NCBI GenBank assembly: GCA_030603665.1
Contig: JAUVXJ010000002.1
Span: 248,001-312,000 of the forward strand
Direction of reading: 5' to 3'
DNA length: 64,000 nt
From: Chloroflexota bacterium
GTDB lineage: Bacteria > Chloroflexota > Anaerolineae > UBA7937 > B3-Chlor
The notes under the pieces were generated by a model. That model was given only the letters and a program-made list of their open reading frames with translations. It was not told the origin of the DNA and did no database searches. A program made the translations under genes and the position numbers. Below, piece by piece: positions 29,227-36,285 of the stretch. Numbering within the stretch: the first letter of the stretch is position 1; each line of letters begins with the position of its first letter.

Positions 29227-30762
29227 TCACAGAGAGCCAACCTGCACCAGGCGGAGGTTGCGGAACTGGAGGCTCTCGAAGGAGGCGTGGGCGTCCTGGA
29301 AAACGGGCCAACGAGGACTGCCGAGTACCTCGATGACGTTAAGCCCCGGTCGTAGCACGCTGGGAGGTACGTCCAAGAGGGCCACGGTCCAGTTGGAGGC
29401 GAAGTCCACTTTCCCCCGCAAGGGTATGGCCACGGGCTCCAAGGGTTGGCCGTTGATGGTCACCAGATTGCCGCGCTCCTCCACCTGCATGATCTCCATC
29501 ACAAGCTGCCGCCGGTCCTTGCCGGGCTGATCCATGTAGAACTCTCCCTTCCATGAGTGGCAGGGAGCTTCACCGCCATAGATGCGCGCCCAATGGGGGT
29601 GGAAGGTGTCCACGTCACCCAGGCGAACCACCACGTCGGGGGCCAGGACCGCCACGGCACCATCATCGGGCTGGACCGAAACAACCCGTTCAGCCAAACC
29701 CGCCTTGGGCATCAAGATCAGGGCCTCGTAGGCTGGACGAGGCCTGTATGCGTCGTCCACGATGCTATACCGTCGTTTCTCATCGTCGGCCTCCAACCCG
29801 GCGCTCAGGTTCCACACGGTCATTCTCTCCAACCAGGGCCATTCCTCCCTGGCCTTCTGGAAGGCGCCCGTCAGATAGGCGGCCTGCTCGCCCTCCGTGA
29901 CCTGAAGCCAGGCCTGCTCCTCTGTGACGGCCTCCGTGGCCCAGCCCACCTCGGTGGCCCACACCGGCTTGTGACTGTCTCCGTTCCTCAACATGATCTC
30001 CCGCAGGTCTAGCAGACGGGCGAAGTTGAGCCTCTGGTGGGAGTTCTGCGGATCGTCGGGCGCGAAGGCGAAGCCGTAGGGATGGGCGCCCAGGACGTCG
30101 AAGAACTCCCCCGCCCTGGCCTCGTACATGCCCTGAAGGTACAGCCGGTCGTCCAGGGCCGTCTGGTCCACATGGTTGGTGGGAGCCAGGCCGGCGCTGA
30201 TCACCAGCGCCTGAGGGTCACCCTCTTTGACGGCAGGGTGGGCGGCTTGCAACAACTCCACGTACCCTACTGGGTCTGGCGCCCGGCCACCCCATTCCTG
30301 AGCCAGGTTCGGCTCGTTCCAGATAATGTAGGCCTCCACCCGGCCCTGGTATCGCTTCGCCACCCGGGCCACGAAGGCGGCGTAGGCATCTGTATCAATG
30401 GGCAAGGTGTCTGCACCAGGCGACAAAGCCCACTCAGGGGCCTGATCGAGGCGCACCACCAGGCTCAACCCGTAATGCTCGCAGGCCCTGACCACAGAAT
30501 CGGGATACTCCCAGAAGTACTCCCCGGACAGCGGCTCGATCTGGGACCAGTCGAAGAGTTGCACGACGAAGGAGCAGCCCGCCGCGTGGATCATGGACAG
30601 AGCCGTATCGTCGGCCCGTATGGTGTGTATGCCACAGACGGGCCCGTCCTTGACTCCCATGCCGAGGAGCATGCCTCCCAGCAGGGCCATCATCAGAGCT
30701 GGTTTGCCGCAGGCTGTTCGGTAAGACGGCTTCAACTTGATATCGCTCTCCGTGCTGTCCAA
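29227..30762 (-). CDS. Exported clan-A glycoside hydrolase (GH39/GH5-like)
   Basis: A 511-residue protein with an N-terminal hydrophobic segment (ALMMALLGGMLLGMGV, about 22-37) consistent with export. The TIM-barrel domain (about 45-350) has the acid/base Glu in YIIWNEPN (about 150) and the nucleophile Glu in VWATEVGW (about 270). The last 150 residues are beta-rich and may form a carbohydrate-binding or sandwich domain. The target glycan cannot be assigned. The gene is convergent with the BNR lipoprotein gene, 38 nt between stops. Confidence 0.8.
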   Translation of the reverse strand: MDSTESDIKLKPSYRTACGKPALMMALLGGMLLGMGVKDGPVCGIHTIRADDTALSMIHAAGCSFVVQLFDWSQIEPLSGEYFWEYPDSVVRACEHYGLSLVVRLDQAPEWALSPGADTLPIDTDAYAAFVARVAKRYQGRVEAYIIWNEPNLAQEWGGRAPDPVGYVELLQAAHPAVKEGDPQALVISAGLAPTNHVDQTALDDRLYLQGMYEARAGEFFDVLGAHPYGFAFAPDDPQNSHQRLNFARLLDLREIMLRNGDSHKPVWATEVGWATEAVTEEQAWLQVTEGEQAAYLTGAFQKAREEWPWLERMTVWNLSAGLEADDEKRRYSIVDDAYRPRPAYEALILMPKAGLAERVVSVQPDDGAVAVLAPDVVVRLGDVDTFHPHWARIYGGEAPCHSWKGEFYMDQPGKDRRQLVMEIMQVEERGNLVTINGQPLEPVAIPLRGKVDFASNWTVALLDVPPSVLRPGLNVIEVLGSPRWPVFQDAHASFESLQFRNLRLVQVGSL

Positions 30763-31007
30763 GCCTTACGGATTATGCCCTTCTCCCAGTGCCCCTGAAG
30801 GATTCTAGCACCGCCCGGCGAGATTGTCAGTCTGTAGGGCTAGATGAGGGCCATGTGGTGCCCCAGATGAGTCAGGGGTATCTGAGGAAACGGAGGGCCT
30901 TTCTCGGACCTACTCTTCTTGCCTGGTGCCACAGTAGTGCCTCGAGGGATGGACACGCCGCTGCGCTCGCGGTTGTGGTCCACTCATCGGTCGTCGTGTA
31001 ACCCGCC

Positions 31008-31036
31008 GTAACTATTCGCCCTATCATGCGTATTAT
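31008..31036 (+). promoter_or_regulatory. Promoter copy ahead of the truncated ECF gene
   Basis: GTAAC (31008-31012) and TATTAT (31031-31036) are spaced 18 nt. The same elements, with the same spacing and the conserved intermediate TTCGC, precede the intact ECF sigma gene at 32628-32658. Conservation between the copies supports a real promoter, perhaps recognised by the sigma factor itself. Confidence 0.5.
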
Positions 31037-31051
31037 GCACAGCGAGGAGTC

Positions 31052-31138
31052 ATGCTCAGCTTCCAGGGCCTGTACGACTCCTATGCACCTGAGGTCTACC
31101 GCCTTGCCTTCTGGCTCGTGGGCAGCGGCTCCCAGGCG
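31052..31138 (+). pseudogene. Truncated ECF sigma factor twin
   Basis: The first 29 codons (LSFQGLYDSYAPEVYRLAFW and on) are nearly identical to those of the ECF sigma gene at 32674, and the ribosome site and promoter are also duplicated. After about 31138 the similarity ends abruptly in unrelated sequence, so sigma region 2 is incomplete and region 4 is missing. It is a partial duplication, not a functional factor. Confidence 0.8.
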
Positions 31139-31189
31139 CTGACCCCTGGAGTGAACCGCGACCATCTGTTTTCGCCAACTAGCGGGATG

Positions 31190-31654
31190 CTATACCGTAC
31201 CTTCGGCGATGTGTCCTCCAGGGTCTGCCTCGGCCATGGTGCCGGCACCGAGTACGATCGCTATCTGCAGATGTGGTCGCGTAAGTCTCTTCCAGGTCAC
31301 CGGACCATGTTTCACGCCCGCCGGCACATGTATGCCTGAAGTGGTGTCGAACACCAGCGGTTGACCGTCGACGACGAACTCTATCTCGGCACCCAGATCC
31401 TCCGGATTCTCTGGATCGCCCCCGATGTGCAAAACGATCTCCCGACAACCTTCAGGATGCCCATGCTCAAAGATATGGGGGTTTGGCTCCGGCATGTCCC
31501 ATACCCATCCCACCTCAATATACGTGTCGACCCCGGGCACCTGGTCGTTGCTCATCAGGGTCATGGTGGGATACTGCCTGCCCCTTATCTTACCGGCGGA
31601 TACCTCGTACCGGGGTTTCCTGGCCAGGTTCTTCTCCCAATCTCTTGTTGCCAT
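31190..31654 (-). CDS. Cupin-fold protein
   Basis: A 154-residue soluble protein with a likely single cupin domain: HIFEHGHPEGCREIVLHIGG supplies the first metal-type His/Glu motif, and a second motif around GIHVPAGVKHGP supplies the C-terminal His. The residue pattern suggests a small-molecule binding or dioxygenase-like role, but the substrate is unknown. ATG 31654 is preferred because GAAGGA precedes it; an in-frame start at 31717 overlaps the SDR gene. It is 19 nt downstream of the SDR gene, so the two probably act together. Confidence 0.7.
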   Translation of the reverse strand: MATRDWEKNLARKPRYEVSAGKIRGRQYPTMTLMSNDQVPGVDTYIEVGWVWDMPEPNPHIFEHGHPEGCREIVLHIGGDPENPEDLGAEIEFVVDGQPLVFDTTSGIHVPAGVKHGPVTWKRLTRPHLQIAIVLGAGTMAEADPGGHIAEGTV

Positions 31655-31673
31655 TGTCCGAATCCTTCTTCTC

Positions 31674-32480
31674 CTATAGCCCATAAAGCTCCTGCGGGTG
31701 GATGAGATGAAGACCACAACTGACGATCATGTTGTGGCCGGTCATGGCGCTGGAATCATCTGAAGCCAAGAACACCACAGCGCGGGCGATTTCCTCCGGC
31801 TCGGCTATTCTGTTCAGGGAGTTGCTGGCATTCACTTTGCTCCACATATCCTCCGGGGTCATGCCCCGCCTCTTGGCCAGAACCCTGATCATCTCCTCAA
31901 ACCCTGGAGTGCGGGTGGCGCCGGGGCTTATGGTGTTCACCCGGATGTTGTGTTTGCCGGCTTCAATAGCCAGCACCTCTGTGAATCCGATGATGGCCCA
32001 CTTGGAGGCACAGTAGGGGCTTTTCGTGGGGTGCCCGGATACCCCCGCCACGCTGCTGACATTGACGATCACGCCGCTCTTCTGAGGGATCATGACCTTC
32101 ATCGCCTCTCTTGCACAGAGCATCGTCCCGCTGATATTGACATCCAAGGTGTCATACCAGACGTCCAGGTCCATATCCGGGACATCAGCGTTCTTGTCGG
32201 AGTGGGCGGCGGCGTTGTTGATCAGTATGTCTAGCCTGCCAAACTCCTCAACCGTCTCAGCAACCACCCGCTTGATCTGATCGTGGTCGGAGATATCGGT
32301 CTGTATCGCCTTTGCCTTGCCCCCCCTGGAAATGATCTGGTCGGCCACCTCCTCCAGTCTGGCTACGTTGCGGGCGGCCACCACCACCGCGGCTCCTTCG
32401 TCAGCAAAGGCCAGGCTGATGGCCTTTCCTATGCCTGTCCCGCCACCGGTGACGATGGCTACTCTATCCTTCAGTTTCAT
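31674..32480 (-). CDS. SDR family NAD(P)-dependent oxidoreductase
   Basis: A 268-residue classical short-chain dehydrogenase. The cofactor site TGGGTGIG is at residues 11-18, NNAA follows near 88, and the catalytic Ser-Tyr-Lys triad is seen as VSSVAG and YCASK (about 142-164). The final 40 residues, with PGATRTPGFEEM, form the substrate lid. The substrate, an alcohol or ketone, is not readable. It precedes the cupin gene on the same strand and lies between the truncated and intact ECF sigma copies. Confidence 0.9.
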   Translation of the reverse strand: MKLKDRVAIVTGGGTGIGKAISLAFADEGAAVVVAARNVARLEEVADQIISRGGKAKAIQTDISDHDQIKRVVAETVEEFGRLDILINNAAAHSDKNADVPDMDLDVWYDTLDVNISGTMLCAREAMKVMIPQKSGVIVNVSSVAGVSGHPTKSPYCASKWAIIGFTEVLAIEAGKHNIRVNTISPGATRTPGFEEMIRVLAKRRGMTPEDMWSKVNASNSLNRIAEPEEIARAVVFLASDDSSAMTGHNMIVSCGLHLIHPQELYGL

Positions 32481-32627
32481 GACTTCTCTTCTCCTGATGG
32501 GTTATGTGAATCCATAATGGTCTCTTCGCGCTGCAAGACTTGGTGGCGGGGGCTGTGCCCGGGCCAACGGCCCGTCAAGTATAGACTCACGCGGCCCTGG
32601 GGTCAACTTCAATGGATCAGAAACCCC

Positions 32628-32658
32628 TTGTAACTTTTCGCTCTGCTGTGCATATTAT
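32628..32658 (+). promoter_or_regulatory. Promoter of the ECF sigma/anti-sigma pair
   Basis: TTGTAAC (32628-32634) and TATTAT (32653-32658) are separated by 18 nt and followed 15 nt later by the start codon. The same arrangement precedes the truncated twin at 31008. GTAAC resembles the GGAAC/GAAAC -35 elements of ECF factors, which suggests autoregulation. Confidence 0.55.
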
Positions 32659-32673
32659 GTACGGAGGGGAGTC

Positions 32674-33159
32674 ATGCTCGACTTCCAGGGCCTGTACGAA
32701 TCCTACGCACCTGAGGTCTACCGCTTTGCCTTCTGGCTCGCGGGCAGCAGCGCCGAGGCAGAGGACATCACCTCTGAGACTTTCGTCAGGGCCTGGGTGA
32801 ATAGGAGCACCATTCGCACTGAAACCCTCAAGGCATACCTCTTCACCATCGCCCGCAACCTTTTCCTGGAACAACAGAGGAAGGGCAAGCGCCAGGTGGC
32901 GCTGGACGACGTTCACACTGATCCAGCACCTGGGCCGGATGCGGCGGTAGAGTCCCAGCTCGAACTTGACAGAGTGCAACGAGTCCTTCAGACATATCCA
33001 GAGTGCGACCGTACGGCTTTCATTCTGCGCGTTCAGCACGAATTGCCATACGCCGAGATCGCGCGTGTTCTGGGATTATCGTTGTCATCCGCCAAAGTGA
33101 AGGTGCACCGCTTGCGGAAGAAGCTGCTCACGACCCGTCTCCACAGGGAGGTATCTTGA
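32674..33159 (+). CDS. ECF sigma factor
   Basis: A 161-residue sigma factor. Region 2 (about 5-75) reads FQGLYESYAPEVYRFAFWL, EDITSETFVRAW and LKAYLFTIARNLFLEQ. Region 4 (about 100-158) has CDRTAFILRVQHELPYAEIA followed by RVLGLSLSSAKVKVHRLRKK. It is unrelated in detail to the other ECF factor at 12861. GGAGGGGAG lies before ATG 32674. It is followed by its probable anti-sigma gene after 1 nt, the classical arrangement for a signal-responsive pair. No target gene can be named. Confidence 0.93.
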   Translation: MLDFQGLYESYAPEVYRFAFWLAGSSAEAEDITSETFVRAWVNRSTIRTETLKAYLFTIARNLFLEQQRKGKRQVALDDVHTDPAPGPDAAVESQLELDRVQRVLQTYPECDRTAFILRVQHELPYAEIARVLGLSLSSAKVKVHRLRKKLLTTRLHREVS

Positions 33160-33160
33160 C

Positions 33161-33493
33161 ATGAGAGTAACACGAGATGTGATTCAGGACCTGCTGCCTC
33201 TGTACCTGGCCGGTGAAGTGAGTGGGGACACGCGGACCCTCGTTGAAGAATACCTGGACACTGACCCAGAATTCGCCAACGAGGTGCGGGAACTGGCAGA
33301 GACGGATTTACCGGGAGATGTCCCCGTTCCGCTTGCCAAGGAGGATCAAATGGAAGCCTACAAGGAAGCCAGACGGTTGATGGTCCTGCGCACCGCAATC
33401 TTGGCGATTGTCATCGCCACCGGCGTGTTGTGTGTTCTGGGTACGGGTCTAGTGGCTGCGATTTGGTACGGGGCCGTTGGCTTCGTCTCATAG
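33161..33493 (+). CDS. Membrane anti-sigma factor without zinc motif
   Basis: A 110-residue protein. The cytosolic part (about 1-70) starts VTRDVIQDLLPLYLAGEVSG, the same frame as zinc-binding anti-sigma domains (DLLPLYLDGELS-type), and ends before a single TM helix (about 75-100). The His and CxxC residues that bind zinc in ZAS proteins are absent, so a redox switch is unlikely and membrane-proximal regulation is more likely. ATG 33161 follows GGGAGG and lies 1 nt after the sigma stop, so translation is coupled. Confidence 0.8.
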   Translation: MRVTRDVIQDLLPLYLAGEVSGDTRTLVEEYLDTDPEFANEVRELAETDLPGDVPVPLAKEDQMEAYKEARRLMVLRTAILAIVIATGVLCVLGTGLVAAIWYGAVGFVS

Positions 33494-33568
33494 AGCCTTC
33501 AACCCCAACCGCGAGAGCTTCGCGCGCCCAACTACAAGACCGGCAGACACTCTGCTACCCCACAACGC

Positions 33569-33633
33569 GATGCGCCAGGTTGAGGCCGTCTACCCGTGAC
33601 GGCGTGCTGGTTCCAGTCGAGTCAGGGGCACGA
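33569..33633 (+). pseudogene. Decayed tRNA-Leu 3' half, copy 2
   Basis: The sequence from ATGCGCCAGGTTGAGG through GGCGTGCTGGTTC to GTCAGGGGCAC follows the intact tRNA-Leu from the D arm edge to the acceptor end, with substitutions that break the anticodon and T stems. The 5' acceptor strand is missing. A GGAGGGCC hairpin follows at 33638, again matching the tRNA terminator layout. Confidence 0.8.
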
Positions 33634-33637
33634 AGAG

Positions 33638-33662
33638 GGAGGGCCGTGTCGGGCTCTCCTTT
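33638..33662 (+). terminator. Hairpin after tRNA relic 2
   Basis: GGAGGGCC pairs with GGCTCTCC (one G-U wobble) around GTGTCG and is followed by TTT. It is the third member of the tRNA-relic-hairpin series. Confidence 0.6.
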
Positions 33663-33831
33663 CCGTTGCCAGGACAAGGCCGTCTAGCTAGGAATTCAGG
33701 GCTCACGCCGAGGCGGCCGACCTGGCCTGCAAGTTCAGCGCGTTTGCGCGGATGGCGTGCACGCCACCTGACGCGGGCCAAATGCGCACGGGAACGCCAA
33801 GTGTCCACGTATCGGGGACCAACCTCACGCG
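33663..33831. other. Intergenic, no gene recognised
   Basis: Nothing beyond the relic hairpin is recognisable before the convergent minus-strand gene. A plus-strand open frame here overlaps that gene antisense and is not supported. Confidence 0.35.
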
Positions 33832-34323
33832 CTACAGGGAACCATGCGCGGTCCCCTCGCCCTCTGATCGCGAGTATGAGGTGCCGAAGGTCCAGAAGAG
33901 TAGCATCCTGGCGCCATCTGGAGATTCGCCTCTGGATAGCCACGCTATTCTCTCTACCGGCCCGTCGTGAACGAGCTGGGGTCGGCCTATCTCCTCGCAA
34001 CTGTCCACGAAAGCCCTGCGTATCTCTCTCTCGGCAGTTGCCTCGGAAAGATAGGAAAGGGGAGGAAACTCACGAAGTTGCCGGGCTTGCCCGTACCTCC
34101 CGAACGCTAGCAGGCTGCCCTTCAGCCCCAGCCGAAGGAATCCAACCAGCCGGTCCTCCAATGCCACGGGAACCAACCAGTAGGAAGGATCATCGTCCAG
34201 ATTCTTCACCAACATGGGCCGTTCTTTGCTCGCGTCCTCTGCGATGGCACGCGGTAGTCCCAGTTCCCCCCGCACGTTACCGAGGATCTCGTCCGCGACG
34301 TGCTCTATGTTCCCTTGGTCCAC
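33832..34323 (-). CDS. Unknown protein, propeptide/inhibitor-like partner of cysteine peptidase
   Basis: A 163-residue protein with no signal peptide and no recognised named family. Its middle (PSYWLVPVALEDRLVGFLRL) has the rhythm of propeptides and inhibitors of C10/C39-type cysteine peptidases, and a similar segment is found in the N-terminal part of the adjacent peptidase (YDLSGLPLFYDFPVRRGRLY). It begins 67 nt after that peptidase gene on the same strand. An inhibitor or folding-partner role, like that of the streptococcal Spi protein for SpeB, is inferred, not demonstrated. Confidence 0.55.
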   Translation of the reverse strand: MDQGNIEHVADEILGNVRGELGLPRAIAEDASKERPMLVKNLDDDPSYWLVPVALEDRLVGFLRLGLKGSLLAFGRYGQARQLREFPPLSYLSEATAEREIRRAFVDSCEEIGRPQLVHDGPVERIAWLSRGESPDGARMLLFWTFGTSYSRSEGEGTAHGSL

Positions 34324-34390
34324 TCTCTATGCGTATTCCTTCGTCTCGACTCCGCTATGACAGGAGGATGCTCCGGCTACTTCCCGCCAA

Positions 34391-35644
34391 TCAGACGTGA
34401 TTGGTGGTCCTGCGTGCCAAGGTGTACATGCCATAACTGGTGGAGTACGTAGTGGTGTTGAAATTCTCCCAGTAGATCGCCCCAGTGTTCGCCGGCCAGG
34501 GGTCGAAGATGTACAGGTACCGGGTGTTGAAGATCCAGAAACTGAACTGCTTGGTCCCCGCGCATGCCCTTGCGTGCCCGGGAGTACAACTCATGAACGG
34601 CCGTCGCTCCGCGATCTCCTTCTTGCAGGCGGCCCACGTCGCCGTTCCATGGCGGGTGGCGTCGAAGCAATCGCTGGTGAGAACCTCCAGGCCGGGCACA
34701 ATATTGGCAGCTGGAGTGAGTTGATCGTCAGGCACCCCGTAGGCTTGGGCGATCTCGTGTTGCGAGTAGCAGTAGCGCCAATGGCAGAGCATCATCTGGC
34801 CCGCGGCCCTGGCACAGTGCACGTTGTTCTCCTGGGGATGGAGGCAGAAGCACTCGTGGTCCTGGCAGTCGCTCGAGTGGCAACAGAAGTCCAGGACCTT
34901 CTGAGAATACTTCGGTATTAGCTGGAGTTTCTCAAACATCGTGTCAATGACTTGCAGCCGCTCTCTCAGAGGGAGTTGGTACAGGCGTTCTGGATCCAGT
35001 CTCCTCTCCCTTCTGAATACTTCCTCCACATCTCGGCTTGTCTTTGTCCAGATCTCCGGACCCGCTCTCTCCTGTGCCTCAGGGATCTGATCGAGCAGAG
35101 AGTAGGGCACCTGCCCCAGTGCCTCTCCAATCGGTCCAGGCTCCGGCGCAATCTCGGTGAAATCTGCCACATCCATCAACAGGATCCTGCTTCCCCTGCG
35201 TGGGGAAACCAACTCGGCACTTAGCGCCAACTTGGGATAGCTGTAGCAAACAACTCTGATCCTTCTCGGGGAGTATCCTTTGTATTTCTTCCGAACGAGT
35301 TTCCCCAATTCGCCGCGGGCAGCCCCCATGTCCCATCCCAGTGGCGTGACCTGGGTACTGACCACGGGACTGCCAAGTGCCTTGTTGGCCGCCGTGCGCA
35401 CAAAACCTGCGTACAGCCTCCCTCTCCGCACAGGGAAATCGTAGAACAGGGGCAACCCCGACAGATCGTAGATCACCGTCGGTCGCGCGCCGACTCGGCC
35501 ACGCTCCCAGCCTTCAACCCCCCTGGATCGGACGTTGACCACAGCGTAATGATGGAACTGGGCCTGGAGTCTCGCCTTCTCAGCCTCCACGGCGAACTCC
35601 TGCGATCCTAGATGCTCCCTTCTTGCCCTCTCCATGAAACTCAT
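34391..35644 (-). CDS. C39-like/papain-like cysteine peptidase
   Basis: A 417-residue protein. The N-terminal half (about 20-180) looks like a propeptide. The catalytic half (about 270-410) shows a Cys nucleophile in NNVHCARAAGQMM (about 287), the His in PGHARACAG and the Asp in YLYIFDPWP, the order used by C39-like peptidases. A Cys-rich insert (FCCHSSDCQDHECFC) precedes it. There is no ABC transporter domain, so it is not a classical bacteriocin exporter. No signal peptide is clear. The 5' leader carries the degenerate repeat copy C. Confidence 0.72.
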   Translation of the reverse strand: MSFMERARREHLGSQEFAVEAEKARLQAQFHHYAVVNVRSRGVEGWERGRVGARPTVIYDLSGLPLFYDFPVRRGRLYAGFVRTAANKALGSPVVSTQVTPLGWDMGAARGELGKLVRKKYKGYSPRRIRVVCYSYPKLALSAELVSPRRGSRILLMDVADFTEIAPEPGPIGEALGQVPYSLLDQIPEAQERAGPEIWTKTSRDVEEVFRRERRLDPERLYQLPLRERLQVIDTMFEKLQLIPKYSQKVLDFCCHSSDCQDHECFCLHPQENNVHCARAAGQMMLCHWRYCYSQHEIAQAYGVPDDQLTPAANIVPGLEVLTSDCFDATRHGTATWAACKKEIAERRPFMSCTPGHARACAGTKQFSFWIFNTRYLYIFDPWPANTGAIYWENFNTTTYSTSYGMYTLARRTTNHV

Positions 35645-35912
35645 TGTAGTACTCCTCCCTGGTTGATGCTACTGGACAGGTTTCGTCACTAGCCGACGTG
35701 TGTATGGGTACTCAAGGAAGTAGCCTTCACCGATCAAGATCGTGCATTTGAACCTCCTCTCGACAGCTCGCGCCTACACCCAATACGACGATGTGGCGAA
35801 GCCAAGTCGTCTCACACCCACTCTTGCATGGCTCTTGGCCACCCCCTGTCGCCACAACGCCCCCTTCTTCACGCTTCACCTTTCGCGAGCGGAATCGAGT
35901 CTCATCCCGCTT
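35645..35912. other. 5' region of the cysteine peptidase gene
   Basis: This 268-nt stretch on the minus strand is downstream of leader copy C and upstream of the peptidase start. It holds a short reading frame MHDLDR (start near 35748) behind GAGAGGAGG, a possible leader peptide. No other gene is supported. Confidence 0.35.
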
Positions 35913-36010
35913 CGCATCACCTCCTTTGGAAGCAAGTAGGGGTTCGCTGGTTCGCGCCCAGCAAACCCCTGTGCTAGAATAGACGCGCACAAAGGGTGCC
36001 GATCGCGCCT
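35913..36010 (-). repeat. Leader repeat copy C (degenerate), with hairpin
   Basis: On the minus strand this segment contains the block GCGCGATCGGCACCC, then a 12-bp hairpin (35939-35969) and AAAGGAGGTGATGCG (35913-35927). The same order of elements occurs ahead of the metallopeptidase gene at 38842-38940, with compensating base changes in the hairpin. It probably forms part of the mRNA leader of the cysteine peptidase. Confidence 0.6.
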
Positions 36011-36285
36011 CGACTGCAGGCTCGGCATAGAATTCGAGTCGTTCCATCCCTTCTATGAATGGCAACCTCAGATTGAACGATGTTTCCTCCAGAAAGGACG
36101 GTCGTCCCTCCGGCCAGCGTGGCGCGGACTCTCATCACAGCAGCCGGTAGGCCGGCGATAGTGCCGGCCTTCCTTCGCAGCCTCTCCCTCCGTCTGCCGC
36201 TTGCGTCCCATAGTACTCTTGACCTATGCTCTCGGCAGTCCTCCCGGCGATATGGGGTAGGTCTGGCGCAAACTCTGGGGCAGGG
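36011..36285. other. Intergenic between leader copy C and the metallopeptidase gene end
   Basis: The only clear structure is GGCCGGC-GATAGT-GCCGGCC at 36150-36169, a strong hairpin about 120 nt after the metallopeptidase stop. It may end that transcript. No gene is recognised. Confidence 0.4.

Noticed and set aside
35984-36001. GG-N10-GC on the minus strand, resembling a sigma-54 promoter
   Set aside because: The GG is not conserved in copies A and B of the same leader, and the rest of the consensus is poor.
35727-36065. A Cys-containing small frame next to a C39-like peptidase, considered as a RiPP precursor
   Set aside because: It overlaps leader copy C, has no supported start, and the peptidase has no transporter or modifying enzymes beside it.
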